Notes: generated by a model from the letters alone, not told the origin. 64,000 bases of DNA from Lacimicrobium alkaliphilum (GCF_001466725.1 NZ_CP013650.1:2852001-2916000); one strand, 5' to 3'; shown: positions 9,124 through 18,969, counted from the first letter of the stretch. Translations and numbers: made by a program.

Positions 9124-10152
9124 TCACTCAGTCCCGACTCGCAAAGGAGCACTCTGCTGCCCGGTAGTAGGCTGAATGGCTGCCTGTACATCTTCTGAAT
9201 GCAACTTCTGCGCCGATGGTGACTGACTGAGTATATCGCTGTTCAGTAGTCTCAACACCTTATCGGCATATTGAGGATCCGTAGCATAACCTGCCTGTTG
9301 CAGATTTCTGAAATAGCTCTCCGGATCTTCGGTCTTTTGCATGGCTTGTGAATATCTGGGGTTATCCCGGATAAAATCCACGTAGTCCTGCAGGGAGTCA
9401 GCAAAGGACTCATAGGCCCTGAATGGCGCTTTCTCGGCCCTGGGTAGCCCGTCCCGGTACTCCAACGTATTGATCAACGCCTTGTCACCCTGCCAGCCTT
9501 TGCCTGCTTTAATACCAAACAGATTGTGACTGTTCTGACCTGACGGCAGGTGTATCATCTGTTGCCCCCAGCCGGTTTCAAGTGCCGCCTGGGCTACCAG
9601 CGCTCTGCCATCCAGACCAATCTGTGCGCCAATTCTCTCGGCCTCAGGCAACAAACTGTCAATAAAGGTTCTGGCGTCACTGAAGCCCGGCAATTTATTG
9701 CCCGTTACCGGCTCAGTGCCTAATACCTGTTGCCGGGCCTGTTCCGTACTTTGCAGACGCTGACGATTGATAGAGGATAAGTTACCATCACTGCGCAGCA
9801 GCTCGGCTGGTGTATAACCCTCGATATTCTGACCCAGCTGTTTGACGATCAGATCGGCCAAACCCATAGAGCCTGAAGCACTCATATCAGTGGCCATTTG
9901 CTGATCATGCATATCGCGGTAGAACTTGACCTGCTCTGAGTTGAAAGGATTGTCTTCGTCAGACAATACATCCTGAGCATCACGCATGGATTTGAGCATC
10001 ATGCGTACAAAAATCGCTTCGAACTGTTTGGCGGCTTCTTCCAGTGCATTTTTATCACCGGATACGGCCGCTTTTCTCAGCGTGTCCAGACCTTTAAGAT
10101 CGTGCACATTCCGGGATTGCTCAAGCTGCTCAAGGGAATAGCGCTGTTCCAT
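9124..10152 (-). CDS. flgJ: Flagellar rod-cap protein and peptidoglycan hydrolase FlgJ
   Basis: Caps the growing rod and cuts peptidoglycan so the rod can cross the wall; 342 aa. The N-terminal rod-scaffold domain (about 20-105, with AAKQFEAIFVRMMLKSMRDA) is followed by a linker and a C-terminal glucosaminidase-type domain (about 155-310). The likely catalytic glutamate is Glu192 in LVAQAALETGWGQ. The two-domain form is usual in gamma- and betaproteobacteria. It follows flgI by 15 nt in the operon. Confidence 0.96.
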   Translation of the reverse strand: MEQRYSLEQLEQSRNVHDLKGLDTLRKAAVSGDKNALEEAAKQFEAIFVRMMLKSMRDAQDVLSDEDNPFNSEQVKFYRDMHDQQMATDMSASGSMGLADLIVKQLGQNIEGYTPAELLRSDGNLSSINRQRLQSTEQARQQVLGTEPVTGNKLPGFSDARTFIDSLLPEAERIGAQIGLDGRALVAQAALETGWGQQMIHLPSGQNSHNLFGIKAGKGWQGDKALINTLEYRDGLPRAEKAPFRAYESFADSLQDYVDFIRDNPRYSQAMQKTEDPESYFRNLQQAGYATDPQYADKVLRLLNSDILSQSPSAQKLHSEDVQAAIQPTTGQQSAPLRVGTE

Positions 10153-10167
10153 AACCCTCTCTCTGAC

Positions 10168-11280
10168 CTAAATCACAATCAACTGACCCTGCAAGGCGCC
10201 GGCTTTGCGCAGAGCCTCGAGTATGGCCATCAGATCGCCGGGGGCGGCTCCTACTTCATTAACGGCCCGCACCAGTTGATCCAGGGTGACACCAGGTTCA
10301 AATTTAAACATGCGGCTGTCTTCCATATCCACATCCACAATCGAACGTGGCGTTACCACAGTATCGCCATCGGCGAACGCATTAGGCTGGTCCACCTGAA
10401 AATTCTCAGAGATGGTTACTGTCAATCCGCCGTGAGTTATGGCTGCAGGCCTGAGCCTGACATTTTCGCCGATAACAATAGTGCCGGTACGGCTGTTAAC
10501 AATGACTCTGGCCGAGGCCTCTGCCGGTTCAAATTCAAAGTTTTCCAGCGTCGCCAGAAAGCCCACACGCTGGCCCACATCACGCGGCGCCGACACCCTG
10601 ACTGAAGCCGCATCTATAGGTGTGGCAACAGCCGGACCTTTGTCAGGATCAGAGCCAAGTTGCTGATTAATGGCATCGGCAAGGGCCTGGGCCGTGGAAA
10701 AATCGGGATAATTCAGATTCAGAGTCAGATAATCGTTCTGCATCAGACCGCTTGGCACGGCCCGCTCTACCATTCCGCCGTTAACGATACTGCCCACAGT
10801 GGGTGTATTGGAGACGATCCTGGAGCCATCGGCACCCTCGGCCCCGAAACCACTGACCACCAGGCTGCCCTGTGCCACCGCATACACGTTACCGTCCAGG
10901 CCTTTAAGAAAGGTCTGCAACAGAGTACCACCGCGTAAGCTGTCAGCTTCACCGATAGAAGAAACGGTCACATCTATGGTCTGGCCGGGTTTAATAAAAG
11001 GTGGTAATTCCGCATGTACTGCAACGGCCGCCACATTCTTAATTTTGGGTTTGAGATTACTCGGCATCATAATGCCAAAGTTTGACAACATGGTCCGGAA
11101 ACTTTGTTCTGTAAACGGGCTTTGCTCACCGGTACCCGGCAAGCCTACCACCAGGCCATAGCCCACAAGCTGGTTACTGCGCACCCCCTGAATGGTTGCC
11201 AGGTCTTTGATCCGCTGCGCCGCCTCTGCCAACGGAGATAATGCGAACATCACACTTAGTAACAACACTGAAATACGCAT
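10168..11280 (-). CDS. flgI: Flagellar P-ring protein FlgI
   Basis: Periplasmic P-ring subunit, a bushing for the rod in the peptidoglycan layer. The ATG at 11280 is chosen because CTAGGAGTGAAT sits right before it and the protein then starts with a normal signal peptide ([20 protein letters not shown]), giving 370 aa; an upstream in-frame start at 11304 adds 8 residues and overlaps flgH. Family signatures seen: [20 protein letters not shown] near the mature N-terminus and [10 protein letters not shown] at the end. Confidence 0.96.
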   Translation of the reverse strand: MRISVLLLSVMFALSPLAEAAQRIKDLATIQGVRSNQLVGYGLVVGLPGTGEQSPFTEQSFRTMLSNFGIMMPSNLKPKIKNVAAVAVHAELPPFIKPGQTIDVTVSSIGEADSLRGGTLLQTFLKGLDGNVYAVAQGSLVVSGFGAEGADGSRIVSNTPTVGSIVNGGMVERAVPSGLMQNDYLTLNLNYPDFSTAQALADAINQQLGSDPDKGPAVATPIDAASVRVSAPRDVGQRVGFLATLENFEFEPAEASARVIVNSRTGTIVIGENVRLRPAAITHGGLTVTISENFQVDQPNAFADGDTVVTPRSIVDVDMEDSRMFKFEPGVTLDQLVRAVNEVGAAPGDLMAILEALRKAGALQGQLIVI

Positions 11281-11288
11281 ATTCACTC

Positions 11289-11981
11289 CTAGAAAGGCCA
11301 CCACTCGGATGAAAAGAATCGGGTCAGCCAGCCTTTTTCCTGGGCCCGGGCAAAACTACCGGTGCCACTGTACTGAATACGGGCATTGGCAATTTTAGAA
11401 GACTGAACCTGGTTTTCCGGACTGATATCAGCGGCCCGCACAATGCCGGTCAGCCGCACATACTCATCGCCATTGTTCAGGGTCAGCCACTTCTCACCGC
11501 GCACTGCAAGATTCTGATTAGGTAGTACCTGAGTCACTGTCACTGAGATATTACCGGTCAGGCTGTTGCTCTGATTGGCGGTAGCACTGCCGGAAAATTC
11601 ATTGGATGAGTCCAGACCAAACTGTACCGACTGACCACCGATATTGATATTATTGCCGCCTAAGCCCGTAATCGGCAGTACATCCACTTCAGACTCTTTA
11701 CTGGTGTTGGTACCTGCCGATTTAGAGGCATTAGTATTTTCTCTGAGCACCACAGTAATAATGTCGCCCACGCGCCGGGCCTTAACATCAGAATACAGGC
11801 TGTTGGCAAAATTCTGTCTGTAAATGGAACCGTTTTCTTCAAGGCGCTCTTCCGGCATGTCCGGCATCACCGGCGCAAAGAACGGATCGCCCGGCGCCGG
11901 CCCCATTGGCGGTGAACTGGCACAACCACCGAGTGCCAATAAGGTGAGAAATACAACAAGCGCTTTCATGATATTACCCAT
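11289..11981 (-). CDS. flgH: Flagellar L-ring lipoprotein FlgH
   Basis: Outer-membrane L-ring subunit, 230 aa. A lipoprotein signal with lipobox LGGC (Cys20) is visible, followed by a Pro-rich stretch and the conserved core ([30 protein letters not shown] [20 protein letters not shown]). ATG 11969 (MKALVV) is an equally good start and gives a more usual signal length. Next to flgG (3-nt gap) and flgI. Confidence 0.95.
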   Translation of the reverse strand: MGNIMKALVVFLTLLALGGCASSPPMGPAPGDPFFAPVMPDMPEERLEENGSIYRQNFANSLYSDVKARRVGDIITVVLRENTNASKSAGTNTSKESEVDVLPITGLGGNNINIGGQSVQFGLDSSNEFSGSATANQSNSLTGNISVTVTQVLPNQNLAVRGEKWLTLNNGDEYVRLTGIVRAADISPENQVQSSKIANARIQYSGTGSFARAQEKGWLTRFFSSEWWPF

Positions 11982-11984
11982 TGA

Positions 11985-12773
11985 TTAAAGTTGCTGGATA
12001 ACCTGACCCAGCATCTGATCCACAGACGAAATCACTTTTGAGTTCATCTCATACAGCCGCTGGCTTTCAATCAGATTGACCAGCTCTTCGGTCACATTGA
12101 CATTAGAGGTTTCCAGCGAACCCTGGTTCAAAGACCCCAGCCCTTCAAGCCCCGGAACGCCCTGTAATGGCGCTCCACTGACTGCCGTTTCAACAAACAG
12201 GTTCTGACCGATGGGCTGTAAGCCGGTAGGATTGATAAAATCGGTCAGGTTTAACTGACCCAACACCACCGGCTCTGCCTGTCCGCGAATGGTCGCGGAG
12301 ACTTCACCATCCTGAGAGATAGTAATTTGCTGAGCATCCTCGGGCACTGCAATCACGGGCTGCAACTGGAAACCGGCACCGGGTGTGACCATTTCACCAT
12401 CTTCGTTGAGGGTAAACTGGCCGTTTCGGGTATAGGCCAACGTACCATCGGGCTGCAGGATTTCAAAAAAGCCGCGCCCCTGAATGGAGATATCCAGCGC
12501 ATTCTCTGTCGTCAGCAGGTTACCCTGGGTAAAGGCCTTTTGCGTCGCCACGACCTTTGAGCCCGCGCCAAGCATCAGCCCGGAAGGCAGTTCGGTATCA
12601 GCCGAAGAGCGACCTCCTGGCTGGTTAATATTCTGATACAGCAAGTCTTCGAAAACGGCGCGGCTTTTCTTAAAGCCAACGGTACTGGCGTTGGCCAGAT
12701 TGTTGGAAACCACCGATACGTCGGTTTGGGCCGCATCCAGGCCGGTTTTACTGATCCACAATGCCGGGTGCAT
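11985..12773 (-). CDS. flgG: Flagellar distal rod protein FlgG
   Basis: Main subunit of the distal rod (driveshaft), 262 aa, the usual length. N-terminal rod motif (KTGLDAAQTDVSVVSNNLAN), the central sequence DISIQGRGFFEI, and the C-terminal helix (SNVNVTEELVNLIESQRLYE) are all present. Lies between flgF and flgH. Confidence 0.97.
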   Translation of the reverse strand: MHPALWISKTGLDAAQTDVSVVSNNLANASTVGFKKSRAVFEDLLYQNINQPGGRSSADTELPSGLMLGAGSKVVATQKAFTQGNLLTTENALDISIQGRGFFEILQPDGTLAYTRNGQFTLNEDGEMVTPGAGFQLQPVIAVPEDAQQITISQDGEVSATIRGQAEPVVLGQLNLTDFINPTGLQPIGQNLFVETAVSGAPLQGVPGLEGLGSLNQGSLETSNVNVTEELVNLIESQRLYEMNSKVISSVDQMLGQVIQQL

Positions 12774-12807
12774 AGTCTGTCTCCACTAATTGTTTCAATA
12801 ATTTCAA

Positions 12808-13551
12808 TCAGATAATGCGTAACAGCATATTGCCGCGCATATCCAGCTCGTCAGCTTTTTTCATCATCTTGACCTGCAATTCGTAGTGACGCTGCAGTTC
12901 GATCATGCTGACCATTTCTTGAATTGGGTTAACGTTGCTGCCTTCGAGCACGCCGCTCATCAATCTGACATCAATGTCCTGGGCCGCCTGATTGCCGTCT
13001 TTAAGCCGGAACAAACCATCATTGCCTCTTTGCATCTGATCAAGCTGCGGGTTCACCAGCTTTAACTGCCCCACTTCCGCCAGGACTTCAGCAGGCGCGC
13101 CCTGTGGGCGAATGGACAAAGTACCATCGGCAGCGATATCAATTTTTGACAGTGGCAACGGCAAAGCAATAGGGCCAGCGTCGCCGATAACCAGATTGCC
13201 ATGACCATCTTCAAGCAGGCCATCGGCGCCCACCTGCAGGTTACCGGCACGGGTATAAGCCTCGTTACCCTGGGCATCCTGAACACTGAGCCAGCCGCGG
13301 CCCTGAATGGCCACATCCAGCTCTCTTCCGGTCTGGATCATGGCGCCACTTTCGTATTTATTGCTTGGGCTTTCTGTCATGGCAAAAACACGGGTCGGCA
13401 GACCCTCACCGAAGGCCGGCATAGCCCTGGCCTGCTGAAGCTGAGCCTTAAAGCCGGTAGTCTGGGCATTCGCCAGATTATTGGCACGTACGCCGGTGGC
13501 CAGAAGATCCTGCTTGGCGCCGCTGGCGGCGATATAGAGCATTTTGTCCAT
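12808..13551 (-). CDS. flgF: Flagellar proximal rod protein FlgF
   Basis: Proximal rod subunit, 247 aa. The conserved N-terminus (MDKMLYIAASGAKQDL, RANNLANAQTTGFK), DVAIQGRGWLSVQ, and the C-terminal SNVNPIQEMVSMIELQRHYE are seen. It is the first gene of the flgFGHIJKL operon, with a sigma-54 promoter 37 nt upstream. Confidence 0.97.
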   Translation of the reverse strand: MDKMLYIAASGAKQDLLATGVRANNLANAQTTGFKAQLQQARAMPAFGEGLPTRVFAMTESPSNKYESGAMIQTGRELDVAIQGRGWLSVQDAQGNEAYTRAGNLQVGADGLLEDGHGNLVIGDAGPIALPLPLSKIDIAADGTLSIRPQGAPAEVLAEVGQLKLVNPQLDQMQRGNDGLFRLKDGNQAAQDIDVRLMSGVLEGSNVNPIQEMVSMIELQRHYELQVKMMKKADELDMRGNMLLRII

Positions 13552-13587
13552 GACACTTTATTGACTGTTAAACCTTGCTATTAATGC

Positions 13588-13603
13588 TGCAAGTTGGGTG
13601 CCA
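13588..13603 (-). promoter_or_regulatory. Sigma-54 promoter of flgFGHIJKL
   Basis: On the minus strand TGGCAC (13603-13598), 5 nt, TTGCA (13592-13588). This is a perfect -24/-12 element. It lies 37 nt before the flgF start and just downstream of the flgBCDE terminator. Confidence 0.9.
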
Positions 13604-13890
13604 GTTTTTTGTGCGGGGTGTCAGGAGTGAAGAGTGAGGAGGAATAGCTTTTCTCTCGCAGCGGCGCTGAGATCGCAGAGGTTTGGACTTTTAACTCTTT
13701 TAATCCTCAGCGTCTTGGCGTCTCTGTGTGATCATTAGTCCTTTCTCTTTGATCATGCAAAGATGCGGAAACCGCGAAGACGCTGGGTTCCCTCCAACAA
13801 CATGAGGGAACGACGCGCGGTCATGCCCGAGTGCTGTTGTCGGGCATCCAGTGACCTTTTAAAAGAGCAATATTTACCACAAACAGAGCA
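13604..13890. repeat. flgE-flgF gap with dispersed repeats
   Basis: No gene seen. It contains a GGAGTGAAGAGTGAGGAGG stretch (about 13624-13642, resembling the tandem repeat at 49449), CTCTGCG/CGTCTCTGTG-type sequence (13670-13725), and a copy of TCATGCCCGAGTGCTGTTG TCGGGCATCCAG (13821-13851) repeated at 47203-47233. Confidence 0.6.
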
Positions 13891-13924
13891 CAAAAAAAGG
13901 GTGAGATGGTTTCCCACCTCACCC
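13891..13924 (-). terminator. Terminator of the flgBCDE operon
   Basis: GGGTGAG (13899-13905) pairs with CTCACCC (13918-13924), with additional pairing inside. The seven-A run at 13892-13898 is a U-tract in minus-strand RNA. It is about 150 nt downstream of flgE. Confidence 0.8.
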
Positions 13925-14071
13925 CTCACATCTCCTAACGTATTTGTTTAAAAACATCCTTGTTGCCCGGTGCCAGCCACGCCATCCTTGGCGCGTCGTT
14001 CAGTCTTCTCGGCGTGATGTTAAATCACCCCTCATTCGCTTCGCTCACCAGACTTCACCCTAACGATAATC

Positions 14072-15493
14072 TTATCTGATATTCAGCACCGTCTGGTTCA
14101 GCTGATTATTCACTTCCAGGGCTCTGGAGTTAGCCTGGAAGTTACGCTGGGCGATAATCATATCGATCAGCTCTGTGGTCAGGTTAACATTGGCCTGTTC
14201 CAGGGCAGATGAGTTAATCTCACCAAAAGTCCCTGTGGTCGCTTCACCGGCTAAGGCTTCACCGGAAAGGATACTTTCCTGCCACTGGGTATTACCCATC
14301 TGAGTCAGGCCCTGTTCATTAGCAAAACGCACCAGGGCCACCCGGCTCAGAGGCTCAGAGGTACCGTTAGAATAGGTGGCCCGCACCAGACCGTCAGGGC
14401 CAATATCCACACCGGTTAAACGGCCTACCGGTAAACCATCCTGCTCCAGCGCTGTGACTTCAAAGCCTGAGGCAAACTGGGTGGGCTCGTTAGGCGTCGC
14501 AGTAGCAGTGTTAAGGTTAAAGTCGATAGTCAGATCCTGAGCCGGATCTGAGCCATTGGTAAGGATGCCGACACCGAGCGCCTCGGTAGTCAGCTTATTA
14601 TTCGCCTGGTTGGTACCATCTGCCGACTCAATACTGATAAAATCACCGCCTGAGGAAAACACCAGCCTGGAACCTGTAACTGCATTGCCGGTATTTGTAC
14701 CTGCAAAGTTAACAGCATCACCCGGAGCAGGCACACCAGGTGCCGGTGGTGGAGTTGATGGAACTGTAGCACCATCACTTTCGGTCAGATTCACCAGTTG
14801 ATCATCGACAGAAGTCACCATTACCCATTCATTGGCGCCGACACCAGCAGTAGAATCTTTAATAAAGTAAAAGGTCTGCACATGACTATCACCCAGTGAA
14901 TCATAGATGGTTACTGAGGTCGCAGCATTGTAGGTCAGCGGATCCGTAGGATCGAAATCAGCCGGATCAAAGGCGCCGTCGTTAGCAGGCAGATTCATTT
15001 TTAAGTCTACCTCAGAGGTGGGTTGTGGGGTACCGGAAGAGTCAGGTACCCGCACCGGCTGAGTGGTGCTTAAGGCCACCGATGCCGACGAACCATCAGG
15101 ATTTACCGGAAAGCCCATCAGATGATCGCCATTGGAGTTAACCATAAAGTTTTCTGAGTTAAGCTTAAACATGCCCGCCCGGGTATAGCTGTAATCCTGC
15201 GAGCCCTGCTCGGGGATGGTGGCGAAAAAACCATTGCCGGTAATCGCCAGATCCAGTGCATTATTGGTAAACTGCAGGCTGCCCTGACTGAACTGCTGCG
15301 CCACTTCAGCGGTCAGTACGCCGTCACCGACCTTGGTTTTACCCCCGGCCAGTAAAGATGCGGCATACACATCCACAAATTCGGCACGGGATTCTTTAAA
15401 ACCCACAGTATTCACATTGGCGATATTGTTCGCCGTGGTATCGAGGTCTTTTTGTGCGGCGTTAACGCCACTTAAAGCAATATTAAAAGACAT
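14072..15493 (-). CDS. flgE: Flagellar hook protein FlgE
   Basis: Hook subunit, the universal joint of the flagellum. ATG 15493 is chosen because AGGAGAGAGTGACC precedes it; a GTG 6 nt upstream is in frame. This gives 473 aa, larger than the roughly 400-aa E. coli protein. Seen are the N-terminal motif (MSFNIALSGVNAAQKDL, ANNIANVNTVGFKESRAEF), LDLAITGNGFF, and the C-terminal SALEQANVNLTTELIDMI. Last gene of flgBCDE. Confidence 0.97.
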   Translation of the reverse strand: MSFNIALSGVNAAQKDLDTTANNIANVNTVGFKESRAEFVDVYAASLLAGGKTKVGDGVLTAEVAQQFSQGSLQFTNNALDLAITGNGFFATIPEQGSQDYSYTRAGMFKLNSENFMVNSNGDHLMGFPVNPDGSSASVALSTTQPVRVPDSSGTPQPTSEVDLKMNLPANDGAFDPADFDPTDPLTYNAATSVTIYDSLGDSHVQTFYFIKDSTAGVGANEWVMVTSVDDQLVNLTESDGATVPSTPPPAPGVPAPGDAVNFAGTNTGNAVTGSRLVFSSGGDFISIESADGTNQANNKLTTEALGVGILTNGSDPAQDLTIDFNLNTATATPNEPTQFASGFEVTALEQDGLPVGRLTGVDIGPDGLVRATYSNGTSEPLSRVALVRFANEQGLTQMGNTQWQESILSGEALAGEATTGTFGEINSSALEQANVNLTTELIDMIIAQRNFQANSRALEVNNQLNQTVLNIR

Positions 15494-15550
15494 GGTCACT
15501 CTCTCCTGTACGGCTTTCTGTCGAAAACCAACTGTGCTTCAGGCACTTAA

Positions 15551-16234
15551 TTAACTTTTACCAATCTGCAGTACATCGCCGATTTTGACACTTTCATCAC
15601 CGGCCAGATTCAGGATCACACCCTGACTACTTGAAGCCAGGCTGACACTGTTGACATGGCGGTTGATGGCGGTGGGCAGATCTTTGGTTTCATCGCCCAC
15701 TTTGCCACTGGCGGATATTTTATAGTTGCCGGGGGGCAACAAATTGCCGTTACCGTCGGTACCATCCCAGCCAAACTGGATATTGCCGGCTTCGTTAGTA
15801 CCAATATTCATGGTCCTCACGGTCTGGCCAAACTGATCCTCGACCGTGATCTTCATATCCTGTACCGATTGTTCATTAATGATCACGCCGCTCACCGCAC
15901 CTTCTGCACCTAACGCGGCCTTATTGCCCATTACCAGCACGTCCTGCCCTATGAGGCTGGAGGCCTGCAGTGCCTGACTGGAGTTCATATTGGCAGCAAA
16001 GTCTTCGAAGTTAACATTAAGCTTGTTAAGGCTGTCTGCCATAGTGAAGTTAGTCATCTGCGCAATCATCTGATCGTTGTCCACCGGCTTGGTGGGGTCC
16101 TGCATGGCCAGTTGTTCTGTCAGCAGGGAAAAGAAGTCTTCCTGCGTCAGTTTGCCATCATCAGGCTCCGGCACCTTACTTTCATCCTTCCAGTACAGGT
16201 CGCGGATATCTTTGTTATTACTGACGTTTTCCAT
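15551..16234 (-). CDS. flgD: Flagellar hook-capping protein FlgD
   Basis: Hook cap needed for FlgE polymerisation, about 227 aa. The motif DFFSLLTEQLAMQDPTKPVDN (split here: residues about 30-50) is the FlgD signature, and a FlgD immunoglobulin-like domain (FGWDGTDGNGNLLPPGNYK) follows. AGGAGTCT precedes a double ATG; the second (16234) has better spacing, the first is 16237. Confidence 0.96.
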   Translation of the reverse strand: MENVSNNKDIRDLYWKDESKVPEPDDGKLTQEDFFSLLTEQLAMQDPTKPVDNDQMIAQMTNFTMADSLNKLNVNFEDFAANMNSSQALQASSLIGQDVLVMGNKAALGAEGAVSGVIINEQSVQDMKITVEDQFGQTVRTMNIGTNEAGNIQFGWDGTDGNGNLLPPGNYKISASGKVGDETKDLPTAINRHVNSVSLASSSQGVILNLAGDESVKIGDVLQIGKS

Positions 16235-16246
16235 CATAGACTCCTG

Positions 16247-16669
16247 TTACTGACCCTGACCAAGCATCAGTACCCGACGGAAAATCCGTTTAGTGGTATC
16301 AGCCAGTTGGATATTGGTTTCATAGGCCTTGGACGCCGAGAGCATATCAGCCATTTCTTCCACCACATTCACATTGGGTTTGTAGATATAGCCGTTTTCA
16401 TCAGCCATGGGATGATCCGGGTTATGCTCGATTTGCAGCGGTTTGTTGCTTTCAACTATACCTTCTACCCTCACACCAGGAGTGGCATTCTGACTGTTCA
16501 TCGCCTGCTCCATGGCCGCCGCAAACACCGGTTTGCGGGCGCGGTAAGTATCTTCATAGCTACTGCTGACACTATTGGCGTTGGCGATATTACTGGCCGT
16601 AGTGTTCAGACGAACGCCCTCGGCAGTAATACCTGTGGTGGCAATATTCATTACATTAAACAGACTCAT
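16247..16669 (-). CDS. flgC: Flagellar basal-body rod protein FlgC
   Basis: Proximal rod subunit, 140 aa. Motifs seen: FNVMNIATTGITAEGVRLN, TASNIANANSV, and PNVNVVEEMADMLSASKAYE at the C-terminus. The start overlaps the flgB stop by one base (TGATG), implying translational coupling. Confidence 0.97.
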   Translation of the reverse strand: MSLFNVMNIATTGITAEGVRLNTTASNIANANSVSSSYEDTYRARKPVFAAAMEQAMNSQNATPGVRVEGIVESNKPLQIEHNPDHPMADENGYIYKPNVNVVEEMADMLSASKAYETNIQLADTTKRIFRRVLMLGQGQ

Positions 16670-17070
16670 CAGGCTTGCCCTCCTTTCAGGGCGTTCTTCA
16701 TGCCCTTAAATTTACCTTTAAGGAATTCCAGCCCGGCCTGATAACGCATGCCGGTATCGAGGAATTCATTTCTTTCCTTTTGCACTTCAACCGTATTGCC
16801 GTCACCAGTGTCGGGCTGCATCGGTACCCGATACAACAAGTCCTGGGTATTGCGTATTTGCACGTCAAAATGCTTCTCATGGGTGCGGCTCAGGCTGTAT
16901 TTCTGTTCAGACTGCGCCGCCTGCATGGCGGCTTTGAAATCAATATCGCGGGCCTTGTAACCGGGGGTATTAGCATTGGCAATATTGCCAGCAATGGTTT
17001 CCATACGCTGATCACGCAGGGTCAGCGCCTTGTGATGAAAACCAACCAATTTGTCTACACTGATTGCCAT
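16669..17070 (-). CDS. flgB: Flagellar basal-body rod protein FlgB
   Basis: Proximal rod subunit, 133 aa. Motifs seen: LTLRDQRMETIAGNIANANT, PGYKARDIDFKAAMQ, and the C-terminal helix NEFLDTGMRYQAGLEFLKG. First gene of flgBCDE, with a sigma-54 promoter about 40 nt upstream. Confidence 0.97.
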   Translation of the reverse strand: MAISVDKLVGFHHKALTLRDQRMETIAGNIANANTPGYKARDIDFKAAMQAAQSEQKYSLSRTHEKHFDVQIRNTQDLLYRVPMQPDTGDGNTVEVQKERNEFLDTGMRYQAGLEFLKGKFKGMKNALKGGQA

Positions 17071-17108
17071 GCTTTACTCCTGCAAGGAAAGTTCGTTGCA
17101 GAAAGTAA

Positions 17109-17124
17109 AGCAAGGCTTGTGCCA
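17109..17124 (-). promoter_or_regulatory. Sigma-54 promoter of flgBCDE
   Basis: On the minus strand TGGCAC (17124-17119), 5 nt, TTGCT (17113-17109). The match to the -24/-12 consensus is complete. The FlgB start is 39 nt downstream. The site lies between flgB and the end of cheR. Confidence 0.9.
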
Positions 17125-17171
17125 GATATAGGAGTAAATTGGAAGGAAACAGGAAGTTGGTCAGAAAACCG

Positions 17172-18002
17172 TTATTTTTTAACGTAATACAGGCCTGGAC
17201 TGCACCGAACCATATTAAAGGCATCAGACAATCCGGACATGGATTCCGAGGCCCCGAGGAATAAAACTCCCTCATTTTGCAGGCTGGCGGCAATCTGTTG
17301 CAGTATTTTGGTTTTACTTTTCGGCGAAAAGTAAATCAGCACATTGCGACAGAATACCAGATCAAATTTACCCATTGAGGCATAGGAATCCAGCAGATTG
17401 ATGGGTCTGAAAGAGACCATACTGGTAACCTGAGGCTTGAGTTTAAGGCTGCCACCATCGGACGGCTGAAAAAACTGCCGCTTACGTTCTTCAGACAAAC
17501 CTCTTGATAAAGACAAGTTATCGTACTCTGCCGCCTTACAGCGGTTAAGCATGTCTACTGAGATATCAGTACCTACAATCTGCACCCCACCAGGGAATGC
17601 CCCGGGGTTACGCTGCAGATACTCCAGTATGCTCATGGCAATAGAATAAGGCTCCTGTCCTGAAGAACAGGCAGCAGACCATATCCGCAGCGGCGAGTTT
17701 TTGCCCCTGAACTTTGCAAGCAACTGGGATTTAAGTAATTCAAAAGGATAGCTATCACGAAACCAGAGGGTTTCATTGGTGGTCATGGCGTCAATGACGG
17801 CCTCACGCAAACCCCGATCATGGCTGTTGACCACCTTTGCCACCAGCTGTGCCAGGCTGTCGATACTAAACTTGCGTAATAATGGCGAGAGCCTACTGCG
17901 CACCAGGTACTGCTTGTTGTCACCTAATACGATGCCACATTGTTTTTCCAGATAATCACGGAATAACTGATAATCCTGGCTACCAATTTCTCTATCAGAC
18001 AC
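17172..18002 (-). CDS. cheR: Chemotaxis protein methyltransferase CheR
   Basis: Transfers methyl groups from S-adenosylmethionine to glutamates of chemoreceptors; 276 aa. The N-terminal helical domain (about 1-80, with YLVRSRLSPLLRKF) is followed by the SAM-binding fold with IWSAACSSGQEPYSIAM (about 107-123) and DLVFCRNVLIYF (about 222-233). It appears to use a GTG start. It is 14 nt downstream of cheV, an order common next to polar flg clusters. Confidence 0.96.
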   Translation of the reverse strand: MSDREIGSQDYQLFRDYLEKQCGIVLGDNKQYLVRSRLSPLLRKFSIDSLAQLVAKVVNSHDRGLREAVIDAMTTNETLWFRDSYPFELLKSQLLAKFRGKNSPLRIWSAACSSGQEPYSIAMSILEYLQRNPGAFPGGVQIVGTDISVDMLNRCKAAEYDNLSLSRGLSEERKRQFFQPSDGGSLKLKPQVTSMVSFRPINLLDSYASMGKFDLVFCRNVLIYFSPKSKTKILQQIAASLQNEGVLFLGASESMSGLSDAFNMVRCSPGLYYVKK

Positions 18003-18016
18003 AGACTACACTCTGA

Positions 18017-18943
18017 TTATGTTTCAAGACCTAACCACTTCTTCACTGAGTTCGCCAGTTCATCGGGGTGAAACTTGGCAATAAAATCATCAGCGCCCAC
18101 TTTTTTTACCATCGCCTGATTGAAGACACCACTCAGTGATGTGTGCAGGATAACATGGAGATTCTTTAATTTAGGATTATTCTTTATTTCTGCAGTAAGG
18201 GTATAGCCATCCATCTCCGGCATTTCAATATCCGAAACCAGCACGCCGACCTTGTCGGTGACATCACCGGTTTCCTCTGCAAGCGCGAGCAATCCCCGCA
18301 GGGCCTCAGCGCCGTTCTTGGCAGCCTCGATTTTAAGCCCCAGACTGGTCAGCGCCTTGATCACCTGCTTTCTGGCTACGGACGAGTCATCGGCAATGTA
18401 GATGATCTTGTCTTTGACCGAAGAAATATCCAGCCCTTCGGTCACTGAGGCGCTGACATCGGTTCCCAGAGGCGTGATCTCATTGAGGATCTTTTCTACA
18501 TCGAGTATCTCGACCAGCTCGTTATCAATCTCGGTAACAGCCGTCAGATAACTTGCTCTGCCCGTACCTTTTGGTGGGGGCAAAATGGAATCCCAGTTGA
18601 TATTGATAATACGTTCCACGGAGCCGACCAGAAAACCCTGCACCGACCTGTTGTATTCGGCAATGATAATAAAGCGCTTGGTAACGTCATCAATTTTTCT
18701 GCCACCTGTGGCCATGCTGAGGTCAATGACTGATATGGTCTGGCCTCTGATGTGTGCCACACCGCGCACAAAAGGGTTGAGCCTTGGCATGGACGTCAGG
18801 GGGGGGCATTGCAATACTTCGCGCACTTTAAAAACATTAATGCCGAAGCGCTGATTACCCTGCAATTTGAATAACAGCAGTTCAAGCCGGTTCTGTCCGA
18901 CCAACTGTGTACGTTGATTAACTGAATCCAGGATTCCAGCCAT
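18017..18943 (-). CDS. cheV: Chemotaxis coupling protein CheV
   Basis: CheW-like adaptor joined to a response-regulator receiver domain; 308 aa. The CheW domain (about 20-160, with VRGVAHIRGQTISVIDL) couples receptors to CheA. The receiver (about 180-305) has the phosphorylatable aspartate in VLVSDIEMPEMDGYT and a conserved Lys late in the domain (DDFIAKFHPDEL). It is divergent from flgA. Confidence 0.96.
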   Translation of the reverse strand: MAGILDSVNQRTQLVGQNRLELLLFKLQGNQRFGINVFKVREVLQCPPLTSMPRLNPFVRGVAHIRGQTISVIDLSMATGGRKIDDVTKRFIIIAEYNRSVQGFLVGSVERIININWDSILPPPKGTGRASYLTAVTEIDNELVEILDVEKILNEITPLGTDVSASVTEGLDISSVKDKIIYIADDSSVARKQVIKALTSLGLKIEAAKNGAEALRGLLALAEETGDVTDKVGVLVSDIEMPEMDGYTLTAEIKNNPKLKNLHVILHTSLSGVFNQAMVKKVGADDFIAKFHPDELANSVKKWLGLET

Positions 18944-18969
18944 ATATCACCCCAAAGCTGTATCAGTTT

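Noticed and set aside
10102..10605. 167-aa plus-strand frame
   Set aside because: Antisense to flgI and flgJ coding sequence; a shadow of strongly supported genes.
16112..16741. 209-aa plus-strand frame
   Set aside because: Antisense across flgD, flgC and flgB; no ribosome site and no recognisable domain.
17641..17648. ATAGAATA inside cheR
   Set aside because: A coding-sequence match with no inverted-repeat context; taken as chance and it shows the 8-mer is not unique to the cell-wall locus.
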